Translations under genes and position numbers: made by a program
Notes under the pieces: generated by a model
Told to the model about the DNA's origin: nothing
Databases searched by the model: none
What the model saw: only the letters and a program-made list of their open reading frames with translations
NCBI GenBank assembly: GCA_000585055.1
Contig: JEMX01000074.1
Coordinates: forward strand, 1 to 46,967
Length of the DNA stretch: 46,967 bases
Source of the DNA: Candidatus Accumulibacter appositus
GTDB taxonomy: Bacteria; Pseudomonadota; Gammaproteobacteria; Burkholderiales; Rhodocyclaceae
Direction: 5' to 3'
Shown here: in pieces, positions 18,051-26,807 of the stretch
How positions within the stretch are numbered: the first letter of the stretch is position 1
How the letters are laid out: each line of letters opens with the position of its first letter

Positions 18051-18070
18051 ACGGCCCCGCGCGGGGCCGT
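18051..18070 (+). terminator. Perfect GC hairpin between TRAP binding protein and permease genes (second)
   Basis: ACGGCCCCGC/GCGGGGCCGT is a perfect 20-base palindrome, followed by CTTACGTT. It is probably a partial terminator or RNA 3'-end stabiliser in the 107-base gap between the TAXI and permease genes. Confidence 0.5.
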
Positions 18071-18100
18071 CTTACGTTGAAGTCTGCGGAGATTGTGCAC

Positions 18101-20704
18101 ATGGCTGAAAAAGAAACGGAAGCCGTCCTGACCGACGAGCAACTCAAACAACTGGTCGCTGAAGCAGACACTGGCGGTCGCAAGCCGACCGGAGCGGTGG
18201 CCAAACTAATCATGTTTACGGCGCTGATCTGGTCGCTGTTCCAACTCTGGATCGCTTCGCCGCTGCCGTATTCACTGGGCATTCTGGTGCTCAATGACAC
18301 CGAATCGCGTTCGATCCATCTGGCTTTTGCCATCTTTCTCGCTTTTCTTGCCTACCCGGCATTCAAGCGCTCACCGCGTGCATACGTGCCACCGCTGGAC
18401 TGGGTGTTGGCGCTGGCGGGCGTGTTCTGCGCCTCGTACCTGTTCGTCTTCTACTCCGAGTTGTCGACGCGACCTGGTCAGCCGACGACCCTCGACCTGG
18501 TGGCCTCGGTCGGCGGCATAATCCTGCTGCTCGAGGCGGCGCGGCGCGCGCTTGGGCTGCCGATGGTCATTCTGGCGACGATCTTCATCGGCTACATCTT
18601 CCTTGGTCCCTACATGCCGGACCTGATCGCTCACAAGGGGGCGTCGCTCGGCAAGGGGATGTCGCACCTGTGGTTGAGTACCGAGGGCGTTTTCGGCGTC
18701 GCGCTCGGTGTTTCGTCGGGTTTCATCTTTCTCTTCGTGCTCTTCGGTGCACTGCTGGAAACCGCCGGGGCCGGCAACTATTTCATCAAATCGGCAATCT
18801 CCCTGCTCGGCCACCTGCGTGGTGGACCAGCGAAGGCCGCGGTCGTTGCCTCGGCATGCACAGGGCTGATTTCCGGGTCGTCGATCGCAAACGTGGTGAC
18901 CACCGGAACCTTCACCATTCCGCTGATGAAGCGGGTCGGCTATCGTCCTGACAAGGCCGCCGCCGTCGAGGTCGCGGCTTCGGTCGACGGACAGATCATG
19001 CCGCCGGTGATGGGCGCCGCCGCCTTCCTGATGGTCGAGTACGTGGGCATTCCCTATACGCAGGTGCTCAAGCACGCCATCCTGCCGGCGCTGATTTCCT
19101 ACATCGCGCTGTTCTACATCGTGCACCTGGAAGCGATGAAGGCCGACATCCGCGGCATTCCGCATGTGCACGAGGCGACCTTGGGCCAGCGCATGATTTC
19201 CTTCCTGATGACCGTTTCCGGAATGGTCATCCTCGCCGGCATCGTCTACTACGGCTTTGGCTGGCTCAAGGATGTCTTCGGCGATGCTTCGATCTATATC
19301 GTCGGTGTGCTGATGATGGCCGCCTACATCGGCTTGTTGAAGTTCGGTACCCGTTATCCGGAACTGCACATGGACGACCCGGACACGCCGATCGAAACAC
19401 TACCCGATGCGGGTCCGACGCTGAAATCGGGATTGCACTTCCTGCTGCCGGTGGTGGTACTGATCTGGAACCTGATGGTCGAGGAACTCTCGCCGGCCTT
19501 GTCCGCTTTCTGGGCGACGGTGTTCCTGATGTTCATCCTGGTGACGCAGCGGCCGATCATCGCGCACTTCCGCAAGCAGGGCGATCCCGCCGCGGCTGTT
19601 CGCCAGGGCTTCCAGGATTTGCTCGAAGGTCTGGTTACCGGCGCGCGCAACATGATCGGTATCGGTATCGCCACCGCGGCCGCCGGCATCATCGTCGGTA
19701 CCGTGACCCTGACCGGCATCGGTCTGGTAATGAGCGAGCTGGTCGAGCTGATCTCGGGTGGTAACCTGATGATCATGCTTGGGCTGGTGGCGGTGATTTG
19801 CCTGATACTCGGCATGGGCTTGCCGACGACCGCCAACTACATCGTCGTGTCCACTTTGATGGCGCCGGTGGTGGTCGAGCTCGGTGCGCAGAGCGGTCTG
19901 CTGGTGCCTTTGATTGCCGTGCATCTGTTCGTCTTCTATTTCGGGCTGATGGCCGATGTGACGCCGCCGGTAGGCCTGGCTTCCTACGCCGCCGCCGGGA
20001 TAGCGCGCTGTGATCCGATCAAGGTCGGGGTGACCGCTTTTGGCTACAGCATTCGAACGGCGATTCTGCCTTTCATGTTCATCTTCAACACGCAGTTGCT
20101 GCTGATCGGTATTGAAAGTGGCTGGCATCTGTTCATGACCGTGTCTACCGCGATTATTGCCAATCTGCTCTTCGCCGCCGCGACGCAGGGGTGGTTCATG
20201 GCTCGCAACCGTTGGTACGAGGCGCTGCTCTTGCTACTGGTCACCTTCACCTTGTTTCGTCCGGGTTTCTGGATGGATATCGTCCATCCGCCTTTCGACA
20301 AGTTGCCACCGACCAAGATCATGGAGGTCGTCGAGCAGGCCCCCGCCAACGACGGCCTGCGCGTCTGGATCGAGGGCGAGGATATCAATGGCCGGAAGGT
20401 CTCCAAGGGCGTGCTGTTGCCGCTCGGTGCTCAGGCACCGGCGCTGCAGCGTCTGAATGCCGTGGGTCTGAGCGTGATGGCGTCGGGTGATCAGGTCGAT
20501 ATCCTGGGGGTCAAGTTCGGCAGCCGCGCGGCGAAGCTCGGTATCGAGCAGGGCTTCACCATCACCGCGCTGGAAGTGGCGACGGTGCGGCCGGCCAAGG
20601 AATGGTTCTACATTCCCGCCCTGCTGCTTATGGGTCTGGTCATCGTCGTCCAGCGTCGGCGTGCCGGGGTGATCGCCGATAAGGAGTTGAAGCTGGCAAG
20701 CTGA
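18101..20704 (+). CDS. TRAP transporter fused permease (4TM/12TM) with C-terminal DUF3394-like domain
   Basis: An 867-residue multi-span inner-membrane protein. It fuses the small DctQ-like and large DctM-like TRAP subunits, as TAXI systems do. The large-subunit signatures include GLISGSSIANVVTTGTFTIP, MPPVMGAAAFLM, GMGLPTTANYIV and DVTPPVGLASYAAAGIA. After the last DctM helices comes a soluble stretch (about 720-840, LPPTKIMEVVEQAP...GVKFGSRAAKLGIEQGF) and a final helix, matching the DUF3394 extension known from such fusions. It is a secondary, Na+-driven importer working with the preceding binding protein. The start ATG 18101 has GGAG 9 bases upstream; TTG 18077 is less likely. Confidence 0.92.
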   Translation: MAEKETEAVLTDEQLKQLVAEADTGGRKPTGAVAKLIMFTALIWSLFQLWIASPLPYSLGILVLNDTESRSIHLAFAIFLAFLAYPAFKRSPRAYVPPLDWVLALAGVFCASYLFVFYSELSTRPGQPTTLDLVASVGGIILLLEAARRALGLPMVILATIFIGYIFLGPYMPDLIAHKGASLGKGMSHLWLSTEGVFGVALGVSSGFIFLFVLFGALLETAGAGNYFIKSAISLLGHLRGGPAKAAVVASACTGLISGSSIANVVTTGTFTIPLMKRVGYRPDKAAAVEVAASVDGQIMPPVMGAAAFLMVEYVGIPYTQVLKHAILPALISYIALFYIVHLEAMKADIRGIPHVHEATLGQRMISFLMTVSGMVILAGIVYYGFGWLKDVFGDASIYIVGVLMMAAYIGLLKFGTRYPELHMDDPDTPIETLPDAGPTLKSGLHFLLPVVVLIWNLMVEELSPALSAFWATVFLMFILVTQRPIIAHFRKQGDPAAAVRQGFQDLLEGLVTGARNMIGIGIATAAAGIIVGTVTLTGIGLVMSELVELISGGNLMIMLGLVAVICLILGMGLPTTANYIVVSTLMAPVVVELGAQSGLLVPLIAVHLFVFYFGLMADVTPPVGLASYAAAGIARCDPIKVGVTAFGYSIRTAILPFMFIFNTQLLLIGIESGWHLFMTVSTAIIANLLFAAATQGWFMARNRWYEALLLLLVTFTLFRPGFWMDIVHPPFDKLPPTKIMEVVEQAPANDGLRVWIEGEDINGRKVSKGVLLPLGAQAPALQRLNAVGLSVMASGDQVDILGVKFGSRAAKLGIEQGFTITALEVATVRPAKEWFYIPALLLMGLVIVVQRRRAGVIADKELKLAS

Positions 20705-20741
20705 GCACGCTGCCGGTTGCCGGCACGCCGTGGCGCGCGCT

Positions 20742-20789
20742 GAGGCCGCCGTTCGACCAAGTCTGGTCGGACGGTGGCCTCTTCCGTTT
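20742..20789 (+). terminator. Strong rho-independent terminator after the TRAP permease
   Basis: An 18-bp stem (20742-20759 with 20764-20781, two G-T wobbles) closes a 4-base loop and is followed by TTCCGTTT. It ends the whole 3.3-20.7 kb metabolic block. From here to 20964 I see no further gene or signal. Confidence 0.8.
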
Positions 20790-20964
20790 ACGGTGGCAGT
20801 CGCGCCGCAGGCGACTTCGTCGGCCATCACTCCTTGATTGACAGTGGCGGGTCGGAAAGACAGAATCCCCGGGCTGAGCGTCCTGCGCATTGCCCGCGGC
20901 GCGGAAAGGCAGGTCGATCGGAAGCGGAGGGGGAAGGGATGGGTAGGGGAAGCGGCTGTCAGGC

Positions 20965-22971
20965 TTGCGCGCCGAGTGTCTGCTCGAGTGGCACGCGGTG
21001 AGTTGCTTGCACGGCTCGGTCGCGGCGCTCGCCGGCGTGCTCGGGCTGTTCATCGCCCAGCATCATCCCTTGTGGCCGTACCTGCTCAGCGTCGCCTTCG
21101 TCGCCTGGGCATTGGCAGTCGCCCGGCAACCGTCGATCTTCCTGTTGGTGCTCCCGGCACTGTTGCCGGTGGCCAGTTTCTCCGCATGGACCGGCTGGAT
21201 TGGCATCGAGGAATTCGATCTGCTGGTGCTGGCGGCGGTGAGCGGTGGTCACGCCTATCTGGCTGTCGAGAGCCGGCGAGGCGGTGATCGATCGCCAGCG
21301 CACGCTTGCTTTCGCCTGGCCCGGATCGCGCTGGGCGCGCTGGCCGTATCCTACGCTGTGGCCCTGTTGCGCGGGCTGAGCGACGCCGACGGCCACCTTC
21401 TGGGCTGGTTTCAGGGCTACGAAGAACCCTTGAACAGCCTGCGCGCCGGCAAGAGCTTTGTCTTTGCCTTACTCCTTCTGCCGTTACTGCGCCGACTGCA
21501 GGAGTGTGCGGCAGACTTGGCTGCGTCTCGTCTTGCCGCCGGCGTGGCGACCGGCTTGGGCCTGGTGGCGGTGGCAATTCTCTGCGAACGTAGCGCTTAC
21601 CCCGGGCTTTTCGACTTCTCGCTTCCCTATCGCAGCAGCGCCTTGTTCTGGGAGATGCATGTCGGTGGTGCGGCGCTCGACGGCTATCTTGCTCTGACCG
21701 TACCGTTTGCCGTGTATGCGGTGTTGCGCGCGTCCGACGCATGGCGCTGGAGCGTCGCCGCGGCGCTGGCGGTCGTCGTCGGCTATGCCTGCCTAACCAG
21801 CTTCTCGCGCAGCGTCTATCTGGGCGTCGGGCTGTCTTTGGCACTGCTGGCCTGGCGGCTGTCGGTGCCCGGACCATGGTCGCCAAGGGTATTGCCGCCT
21901 GCCGAGCCCTGGCGCGTTTGGGGAGGGCGTTTGCTGCTGGCGGTGCTGGTCTGCGAGGTGATTGCGGTGTTCGGCTTCGGTGATTTCATGAGCCGGCGGA
22001 TGGCGGCCAGCGATCGCGATCTGGGTAGCCGCCTGCAGCACTGGTCTGCGGGGCTGGGCCTGCTGCGCACGCCGTCAGAGCTTCTGCTTGGCAGGGGTTT
22101 GGGACGTTTCCCGGTCAACTATTCACAGGCCGTTCCGGAGCGCGCGATTCCGGGGCGTCTGCGGGTCGTCGATGATCGCCAGACCGGAGACGCCTACTTA
22201 CAACTCTCCGGCCCGCCGCAGAACGCGCTGCGGCAGGGTGCTTTCGAAGTGCTGCAACGCGTGTCGCCGCCGCTCGACGGGGCCTATACCCTGGCCCTGG
22301 ACCTGCGTGCGCCACAGGCAGCCAGCTTGCGTGTGGCTGTTTGCCAGCGGCATTTGCTCTACGATGCGTCGTGCAGCGGGACTGTGGTCAGCGTGCCGGG
22401 CGGGGATCGCCAATGGCGCCATTTCTCGCTACAATTCGCGGCTCGCAGTACGAGCGCCAGCGGGGTATCGTCGCCGGCTTTCGGCTTCCTCAGTTTGCGC
22501 CTCCTGCCCGGATCGGGCGACAGCGTCGACCTCGACCAGCTGCAGCTCTTTGACGCTGCCGGCCGGCAGCTGCTGCACAATGGCGATTTTTCCGGCGGGC
22601 TGGCGCACTGGTTCTTTGCCGGCCACCACTACTTTGTGCCTTGGCACATCGACAACCTGTTTCTCGAAATGCTGATTGACCAGGGCGTCGGCGGCCTGCT
22701 GCCGCTACTGGCCCTGCTGGCGCTGGCCTGGGTCAACCTCCTGCGCGGCCCGGGACGAAACCATGTCCTGGCCCCCTACTTGCTGGCCGCATTGACTGCG
22801 TTCATGGTGGTCGGCGTTTTTTCCAGTTTGCTGGACATGCCGCGGGCTGCCTTCCTCTTCTTCTTGCTGCTATGCTTTGCCCTGTTCCTGACCGGGCACG
22901 CCGTTGCCGACCGCCGCGGAGAGCGCTGTTTGCCCCCGTTCAGTGGCCAAGACAGACGCGACAGCTTGTAG
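20965..22971 (+). CDS. O-antigen ligase/polymerase-like membrane protein with inserted soluble domain
   Basis: Up to 668 residues. The start is uncertain: TTG 20965 or GTG 20998, neither with a strong Shine-Dalgarno; a stop at 20944 bounds it. About ten hydrophobic segments occupy residues 10-350. SFSRSVYLGVGLSLALLAW fits the Wzy/WaaL family. A soluble segment of about 180 residues follows (YLQLSGPP, TLALDLRAPQAASLRVAVC, QWRHFSLQFA, LHNGDFSGGLAHWFF), which reads like a carbohydrate-binding jelly roll. The motif WHIDNLFLEMLIDQG, normal for the long periplasmic loop of O-antigen ligases, then precedes the last three helices. It probably polymerises or transfers the exopolysaccharide made by the downstream genes. 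Confidence 0.75.
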   Translation: MRAECLLEWHAVSCLHGSVAALAGVLGLFIAQHHPLWPYLLSVAFVAWALAVARQPSIFLLVLPALLPVASFSAWTGWIGIEEFDLLVLAAVSGGHAYLAVESRRGGDRSPAHACFRLARIALGALAVSYAVALLRGLSDADGHLLGWFQGYEEPLNSLRAGKSFVFALLLLPLLRRLQECAADLAASRLAAGVATGLGLVAVAILCERSAYPGLFDFSLPYRSSALFWEMHVGGAALDGYLALTVPFAVYAVLRASDAWRWSVAAALAVVVGYACLTSFSRSVYLGVGLSLALLAWRLSVPGPWSPRVLPPAEPWRVWGGRLLLAVLVCEVIAVFGFGDFMSRRMAASDRDLGSRLQHWSAGLGLLRTPSELLLGRGLGRFPVNYSQAVPERAIPGRLRVVDDRQTGDAYLQLSGPPQNALRQGAFEVLQRVSPPLDGAYTLALDLRAPQAASLRVAVCQRHLLYDASCSGTVVSVPGGDRQWRHFSLQFAARSTSASGVSSPAFGFLSLRLLPGSGDSVDLDQLQLFDAAGRQLLHNGDFSGGLAHWFFAGHHYFVPWHIDNLFLEMLIDQGVGGLLPLLALLALAWVNLLRGPGRNHVLAPYLLAALTAFMVVGVFSSLLDMPRAAFLFFLLLCFALFLTGHAVADRRGERCLPPFSGQDRRDSL

Positions 22972-22992
22972 AACATCTGGCTGTGCGTGCGC

Positions 22993-23048
22993 GAAAAAAA
23001 TTAAGAAAAGATAAACATATCAAACATTTATTGCGCTTTGTCAAGCTG
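22993..23048. promoter_or_regulatory. AT-rich region with an IHF-type site before the sugar transferase
   Basis: Within the 280-base gap 22972-23251, this stretch is far more AT-rich than its surroundings. TATCAAACATTTA at 23018-23030 fits the IHF consensus WATCAANNNNTTR exactly. Two poor -24/-12 look-alikes follow: TGG at 23185 with GC at 23198, and GG at 23226 with TTGCA at 23236. Because a sigma54 activator (PrsR) is encoded 3.5 kb downstream, a sigma54/IHF promoter here is plausible, but the -24 elements are weak. Confidence 0.35.
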
Positions 23049-23251
23049 CCTTTTTGGTGTTCGCAGGGAGTTTCAGGGTATGTCCTACGCGCTTTTTCCT
23101 GCCGCTTGTGTATTCGGTCACGCTCTCGATGCCGACCCGCTGATAACCTTTGTTGCGTGAGATTCGCCGAGTTTATCGCCTATCTGGGCGCCCTTCGGCA
23201 AGTCGGTTATTAACGAGAAGTTGTGGGATTTGTGCTTGCAAGGGGTCTATC

Positions 23252-24634
23252 GTGATCAAGGTCTTCAATCATTGGTTTTATCGGGCGACCATTGCCCGGG
23301 TGGCGATCGATCTGATGTTCCCGGTGGTCTGCGTGATCCTGGTTGCCGTTTGGGTCGGTCGTGGCGGCGAGCTCGCCCTTGAGAAGGTTGCGTTCTATGC
23401 GCTGATCTTTGCGTTGATGAGCATTGCTTTCAACGCCTGGCTAGGCATCTATCAGCGGGTCCATAACCGTACTCGGGCAGAGACGCGGGCGCGGGCCGTG
23501 CTGTCGCTGTACCTGGCCATCCCATTGGCCTACGTGGTGTTTTCCCTGCTGTCGGTGGCGGAGGTGGATCGCGGCTTCATGCTCCTGTCTGGCCTGGCGG
23601 CCCTTTTTGCGACCTTGCTTCACCGCGTTCATGCGGCGCACAGCCGTACCGGCATGCTGCTCAGCCATCGAGTGCTGGTTTTTGGTGCGGGCGACGAGGC
23701 GGAGAACGTCGGCCGCGTGTTGCGCAAGTCCGATCCGGCTATCGAAATCGTGGGTTTCTATCCCAGTCCGACGGACAGCGAGATCGTTGTTCCGGAGCAG
23801 GTTCTGCTTTCGCGCGACCTGTCGCTGTCCGATACCGCTCATTCACTCAAGGTGGACGAGATCATCGTTGCCGTGCGCGAGCGGCGCGGGGGCGCGCTTC
23901 CCCTGCGCGAACTTCTTGACTGCAAGCTCTCCGGCGTCAAGGTTCTCGACCTGGCGAGCTATTTCGAACGCGCGCTCGGACAGATCCGGATCGATTCGCT
24001 GCGTGTCAGCTGGCTGATCTTCGGTGACGGTTTTCGGCAGAGCTGGCGGCGGACTGCCGTCAAGCGCCTGTTCGATATCCTTGCCGCTGCTGTCCTCTTG
24101 CTGCTCGCCGCACCGGTGATGCTGATCACCATGTTGCTGATTGTCCTCGAAGACGGATTTTCAGTGTTCTACCGCCAGGAGCGGGTGGGTCTTGACGGCC
24201 GCCTGTTCAACGTCATCAAGTTTCGCAGCATGCGCAAGGATGCCGAGGCTGATGGCCAGCCACGCTGGGCGACGGCCAACGATGATCGTGTGACGCGGGT
24301 CGGCAGGATCATCCGCAAGCTGCGCATCGACGAGTTGCCGCAACTGTACAGCGTGTTGACTGGTGACATGAGCATGGTCGGCCCACGCCCGGAACGCCCT
24401 TATTTCGTTGATCAACTGACTCGCGACGTTCCGTTCTATGCAGTGCGCCACAGTGTCAAGCCCGGGGTGACCGGCTGGGCACAGGTCAGCTACCACTACG
24501 GTTCGACGGTCGACGATTCGATCCAGAAACTGCAATACGATTTGTTCTACGTCAAGAATCACGGTCTGTTCCTCGATGTCATGATTCTCTTTCAGACGGT
24601 CGGCGTGGTGTTGACCGGCAAGGGCGCTCAGTGA
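23252..24634 (+). CDS. EpsB-type undecaprenyl-phosphate sugar phosphotransferase (PEP-CTERM-associated)
   Basis: A 460-residue polyprenyl glycosylphosphotransferase. Several N-terminal helices are followed by a Rossmann-like middle (RVLVFGAGDEAENVGRVL). The C-terminal catalytic domain after about residue 265 has VFYRQERVGLDGRLFNVIKFRSM, DELPQLYSVLTGDMSMVGPRPERP and KPGVTGWAQV. It transfers the first sugar phosphate to undecaprenyl phosphate at the inner membrane and so begins repeat-unit assembly. Length and layout match the family found beside PEP-CTERM/exosortase loci. I start it at GTG 23252 (MIKVFNHWFYR), behind AAGGGG; the upstream in-frame ATG has no support. Confidence 0.9.
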   Translation: MIKVFNHWFYRATIARVAIDLMFPVVCVILVAVWVGRGGELALEKVAFYALIFALMSIAFNAWLGIYQRVHNRTRAETRARAVLSLYLAIPLAYVVFSLLSVAEVDRGFMLLSGLAALFATLLHRVHAAHSRTGMLLSHRVLVFGAGDEAENVGRVLRKSDPAIEIVGFYPSPTDSEIVVPEQVLLSRDLSLSDTAHSLKVDEIIVAVRERRGGALPLRELLDCKLSGVKVLDLASYFERALGQIRIDSLRVSWLIFGDGFRQSWRRTAVKRLFDILAAAVLLLLAAPVMLITMLLIVLEDGFSVFYRQERVGLDGRLFNVIKFRSMRKDAEADGQPRWATANDDRVTRVGRIIRKLRIDELPQLYSVLTGDMSMVGPRPERPYFVDQLTRDVPFYAVRHSVKPGVTGWAQVSYHYGSTVDDSIQKLQYDLFYVKNHGLFLDVMILFQTVGVVLTGKGAQ

Positions 24635-24692
24635 GCCTTTTGGCGATCGTGGTAGGCTGCGGATGGGCGCCAATTCTGGAGGCTTGTCGATC

Positions 24693-26807
24693 ATGATGGA
24701 CAGCAAGATGGCGATGATTTCTACCTGGAGTTATGGGCTGAGCGGCCTGCTGGCCGCTTTTCTGGCTCTCTATTTGGCCTCAAGTTGGAAGGTCGGAGGT
24801 CGCAGTCGCGCGATGTTCCTGGCGGTCAGCCTATGTGCCGTGTGGGGACTGCTGGGGATGGCGTTCGCGATGACCCATAACGTGCTGTTCCTCGCTGGCA
24901 GCATGCTCGCCGACTCCTTGCGCTTCGGTGGCTGGTACCTGTTCCTGATCCTGCTGGTGAAACCGGAGGCGGCTGCCGGTGCGCAGTTCAGCGTTCGTAC
25001 CGGCTGGTTGGGCGGCATCGCTCTGCTGCTCGTTGTCTTGGGCTTTGGTGCACAGCTCTTGGTGCTCACGGGCGTGGACCTGCTGGTGTCCGCGCAGCGC
25101 CTTTCCCTGTTTTTATCCCTGGCGATGAGCGTCTTCGGTTTGGTGCTGCTCGAGCAACTGTTCCGCAACGTCTCGCCAGACTTTCGCTGGAGTATCAAAC
25201 CGCTGTGTCTCGGGCTCGGCGGCACCTTCCTGTTCGATCTTTACCTCTTCTCCGATGCGCTGCTGTTCAACCAGTTCGACGTCGACGCCTTCAGCATCCG
25301 CGGTTTCGTACATGCGGTGAGCTTGCCGCTGGTCGCCTTGTCGGCGATCCGCAGTCACGCGTGGAAGCGCCGTCTGGTGATGTCGCAGCGTGCCGCTCTG
25401 CAGTCGGCAACCCTGGTCATCGTCGGCCTCTATTTGTTATTCATGGCTTCCGCCGGCTACTACGTTCGTCTGTTTGGTGGCGAATGGGGGCGGGCTCTGC
25501 AGCTGGCGATGCTTTTTGCGGCCCTGCTGGTTCTCGTCGCGCTGACCTTTTCGGGTTCCATGCGGGCCCGCCTGCGGGTCCAGGTCGGCAAGCACTTCTT
25601 CAGTTACCGCTATGACTACCGTGAGGAATGGTTGCGCTTCACGCAGACGCTTTCCTCGCAGGATGGCTTCTCGGGGATGGGGCGGCATGCCGTGCGTGGT
25701 CTGGCAGACATGGTCGAGAGTCCCGGTGGGGCGCTGTGGTTGAAGGATCCATCGGGCCGCTTTTTTGCTCAGGCCGCGTGCTGGAACTCGCCGGTGTCGG
25801 CGGCCACCGAGGATGATGGGAGTCCCCTGTGCCGCTTTCTGGTCGACAGCGGCTGGGTGATCAATCTCGAGGAGTACCGTTCTCTGCCGCGGCGTTATGA
25901 TGGTCTCGCCCTGCCCGCGTGGCTGGTCGAAGTGCCGAACGCATGGCTGGTGGTGCCGCTGACCACCGGCAACGAGCTGATTGCCTTCGTCGTGCTGTCC
26001 ACTGCGCGCACGCGAATCGACGTCAACTGGGAAGTCAACGATCTGCTGAAGACCGCTGGTCGGCAGGCGGGGGCCTTTCTGGGCCAGATGCAGGCCAGCG
26101 AAGCGCTGCTCGAAGTGCGCAAGTTCGACTCCTTCAACCGCATGTCGGCTTTTGTGGTCCATGACCTGAAGAACATCATTGCGCAGTTGTCGTTGATGCT
26201 CAAGAACGCGGAGCGCCACCGCGACAACCCCGAGTTCCAGAAAGACATGCTGATGACCGTCGAAAACTCGGTCGAGCGCATGCGCCAGTTGATGCTGCAA
26301 CTGCGCGAGGGCGCCACCCCGCTTGATGGCCCACGCGGCATCGATCTGGCGGATGTGGTGCGCCGCATCCAGACCGCCAAGTCGGGCCAGGGACGTGAGG
26401 TGGAATTGACCATCGAGGAGAAACCAGTGGCTCGCGGCCACGAGGACCGCATCGAGCGTGTCATTGGTCATCTCGTGCAGAACGCGCTGGAGGCCACAGA
26501 ACAGGGCGGACGGGTGTGGATCCGGCTCGCTCGGCAAGGGAACAATGCCTTGGTCGAGGTCGGCGATAGCGGCCACGGAATGAGTTCAGAGTTCGTTCGT
26601 GAGCGCTTGTTCAAGCCTTTTCAGACCACCAAGCCAACGGGAATGGGGATAGGTGCTTACGAGAGTTTCCAGTACGTGCATGAGTTGGGCGGCAAGCTGT
26701 CGGTCGATAGCGCTGTCGATGTCGGTACACAGGTCGCCCTGTTGTTGCCATTGTTCGACGGCAGCTCGACAAAGAACTCCGCCGATTTACCCGAGGAGTC
26801 GGAATGA
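24693..26807 (+). CDS. prsK: PEP-CTERM-system membrane histidine kinase PrsK
   Basis: A 704-residue sensor kinase. The first 300 or so residues contain about nine transmembrane helices, then comes a GAF-like region (about 325-470). The phosphoacceptor helix is FVVHDLKNIIAQLSLML with His490. The ATPase domain has VIGHLVQNALEAT, GDSGHGMS and FQTTKPTGMGIG. The layout fits PrsK, which with PrsR controls exopolysaccharide and PEP-CTERM protein genes. The start is ATG 24693, 10 bases after GGAGG. The stop overlaps the prsR start (ATGA), so kinase and regulator are co-translated. The signal sensed is unknown. Confidence 0.9.
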   Translation: MMDSKMAMISTWSYGLSGLLAAFLALYLASSWKVGGRSRAMFLAVSLCAVWGLLGMAFAMTHNVLFLAGSMLADSLRFGGWYLFLILLVKPEAAAGAQFSVRTGWLGGIALLLVVLGFGAQLLVLTGVDLLVSAQRLSLFLSLAMSVFGLVLLEQLFRNVSPDFRWSIKPLCLGLGGTFLFDLYLFSDALLFNQFDVDAFSIRGFVHAVSLPLVALSAIRSHAWKRRLVMSQRAALQSATLVIVGLYLLFMASAGYYVRLFGGEWGRALQLAMLFAALLVLVALTFSGSMRARLRVQVGKHFFSYRYDYREEWLRFTQTLSSQDGFSGMGRHAVRGLADMVESPGGALWLKDPSGRFFAQAACWNSPVSAATEDDGSPLCRFLVDSGWVINLEEYRSLPRRYDGLALPAWLVEVPNAWLVVPLTTGNELIAFVVLSTARTRIDVNWEVNDLLKTAGRQAGAFLGQMQASEALLEVRKFDSFNRMSAFVVHDLKNIIAQLSLMLKNAERHRDNPEFQKDMLMTVENSVERMRQLMLQLREGATPLDGPRGIDLADVVRRIQTAKSGQGREVELTIEEKPVARGHEDRIERVIGHLVQNALEATEQGGRVWIRLARQGNNALVEVGDSGHGMSSEFVRERLFKPFQTTKPTGMGIGAYESFQYVHELGGKLSVDSAVDVGTQVALLLPLFDGSSTKNSADLPEESE

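Noticed and set aside
23226..23240. GG-N10-GC (-24/-12 type) just before the sugar transferase start
   Set aside because: It overlaps the ribosome site and would give a leaderless transcript; the -24 element is poor. Mentioned only as a weak alternative.
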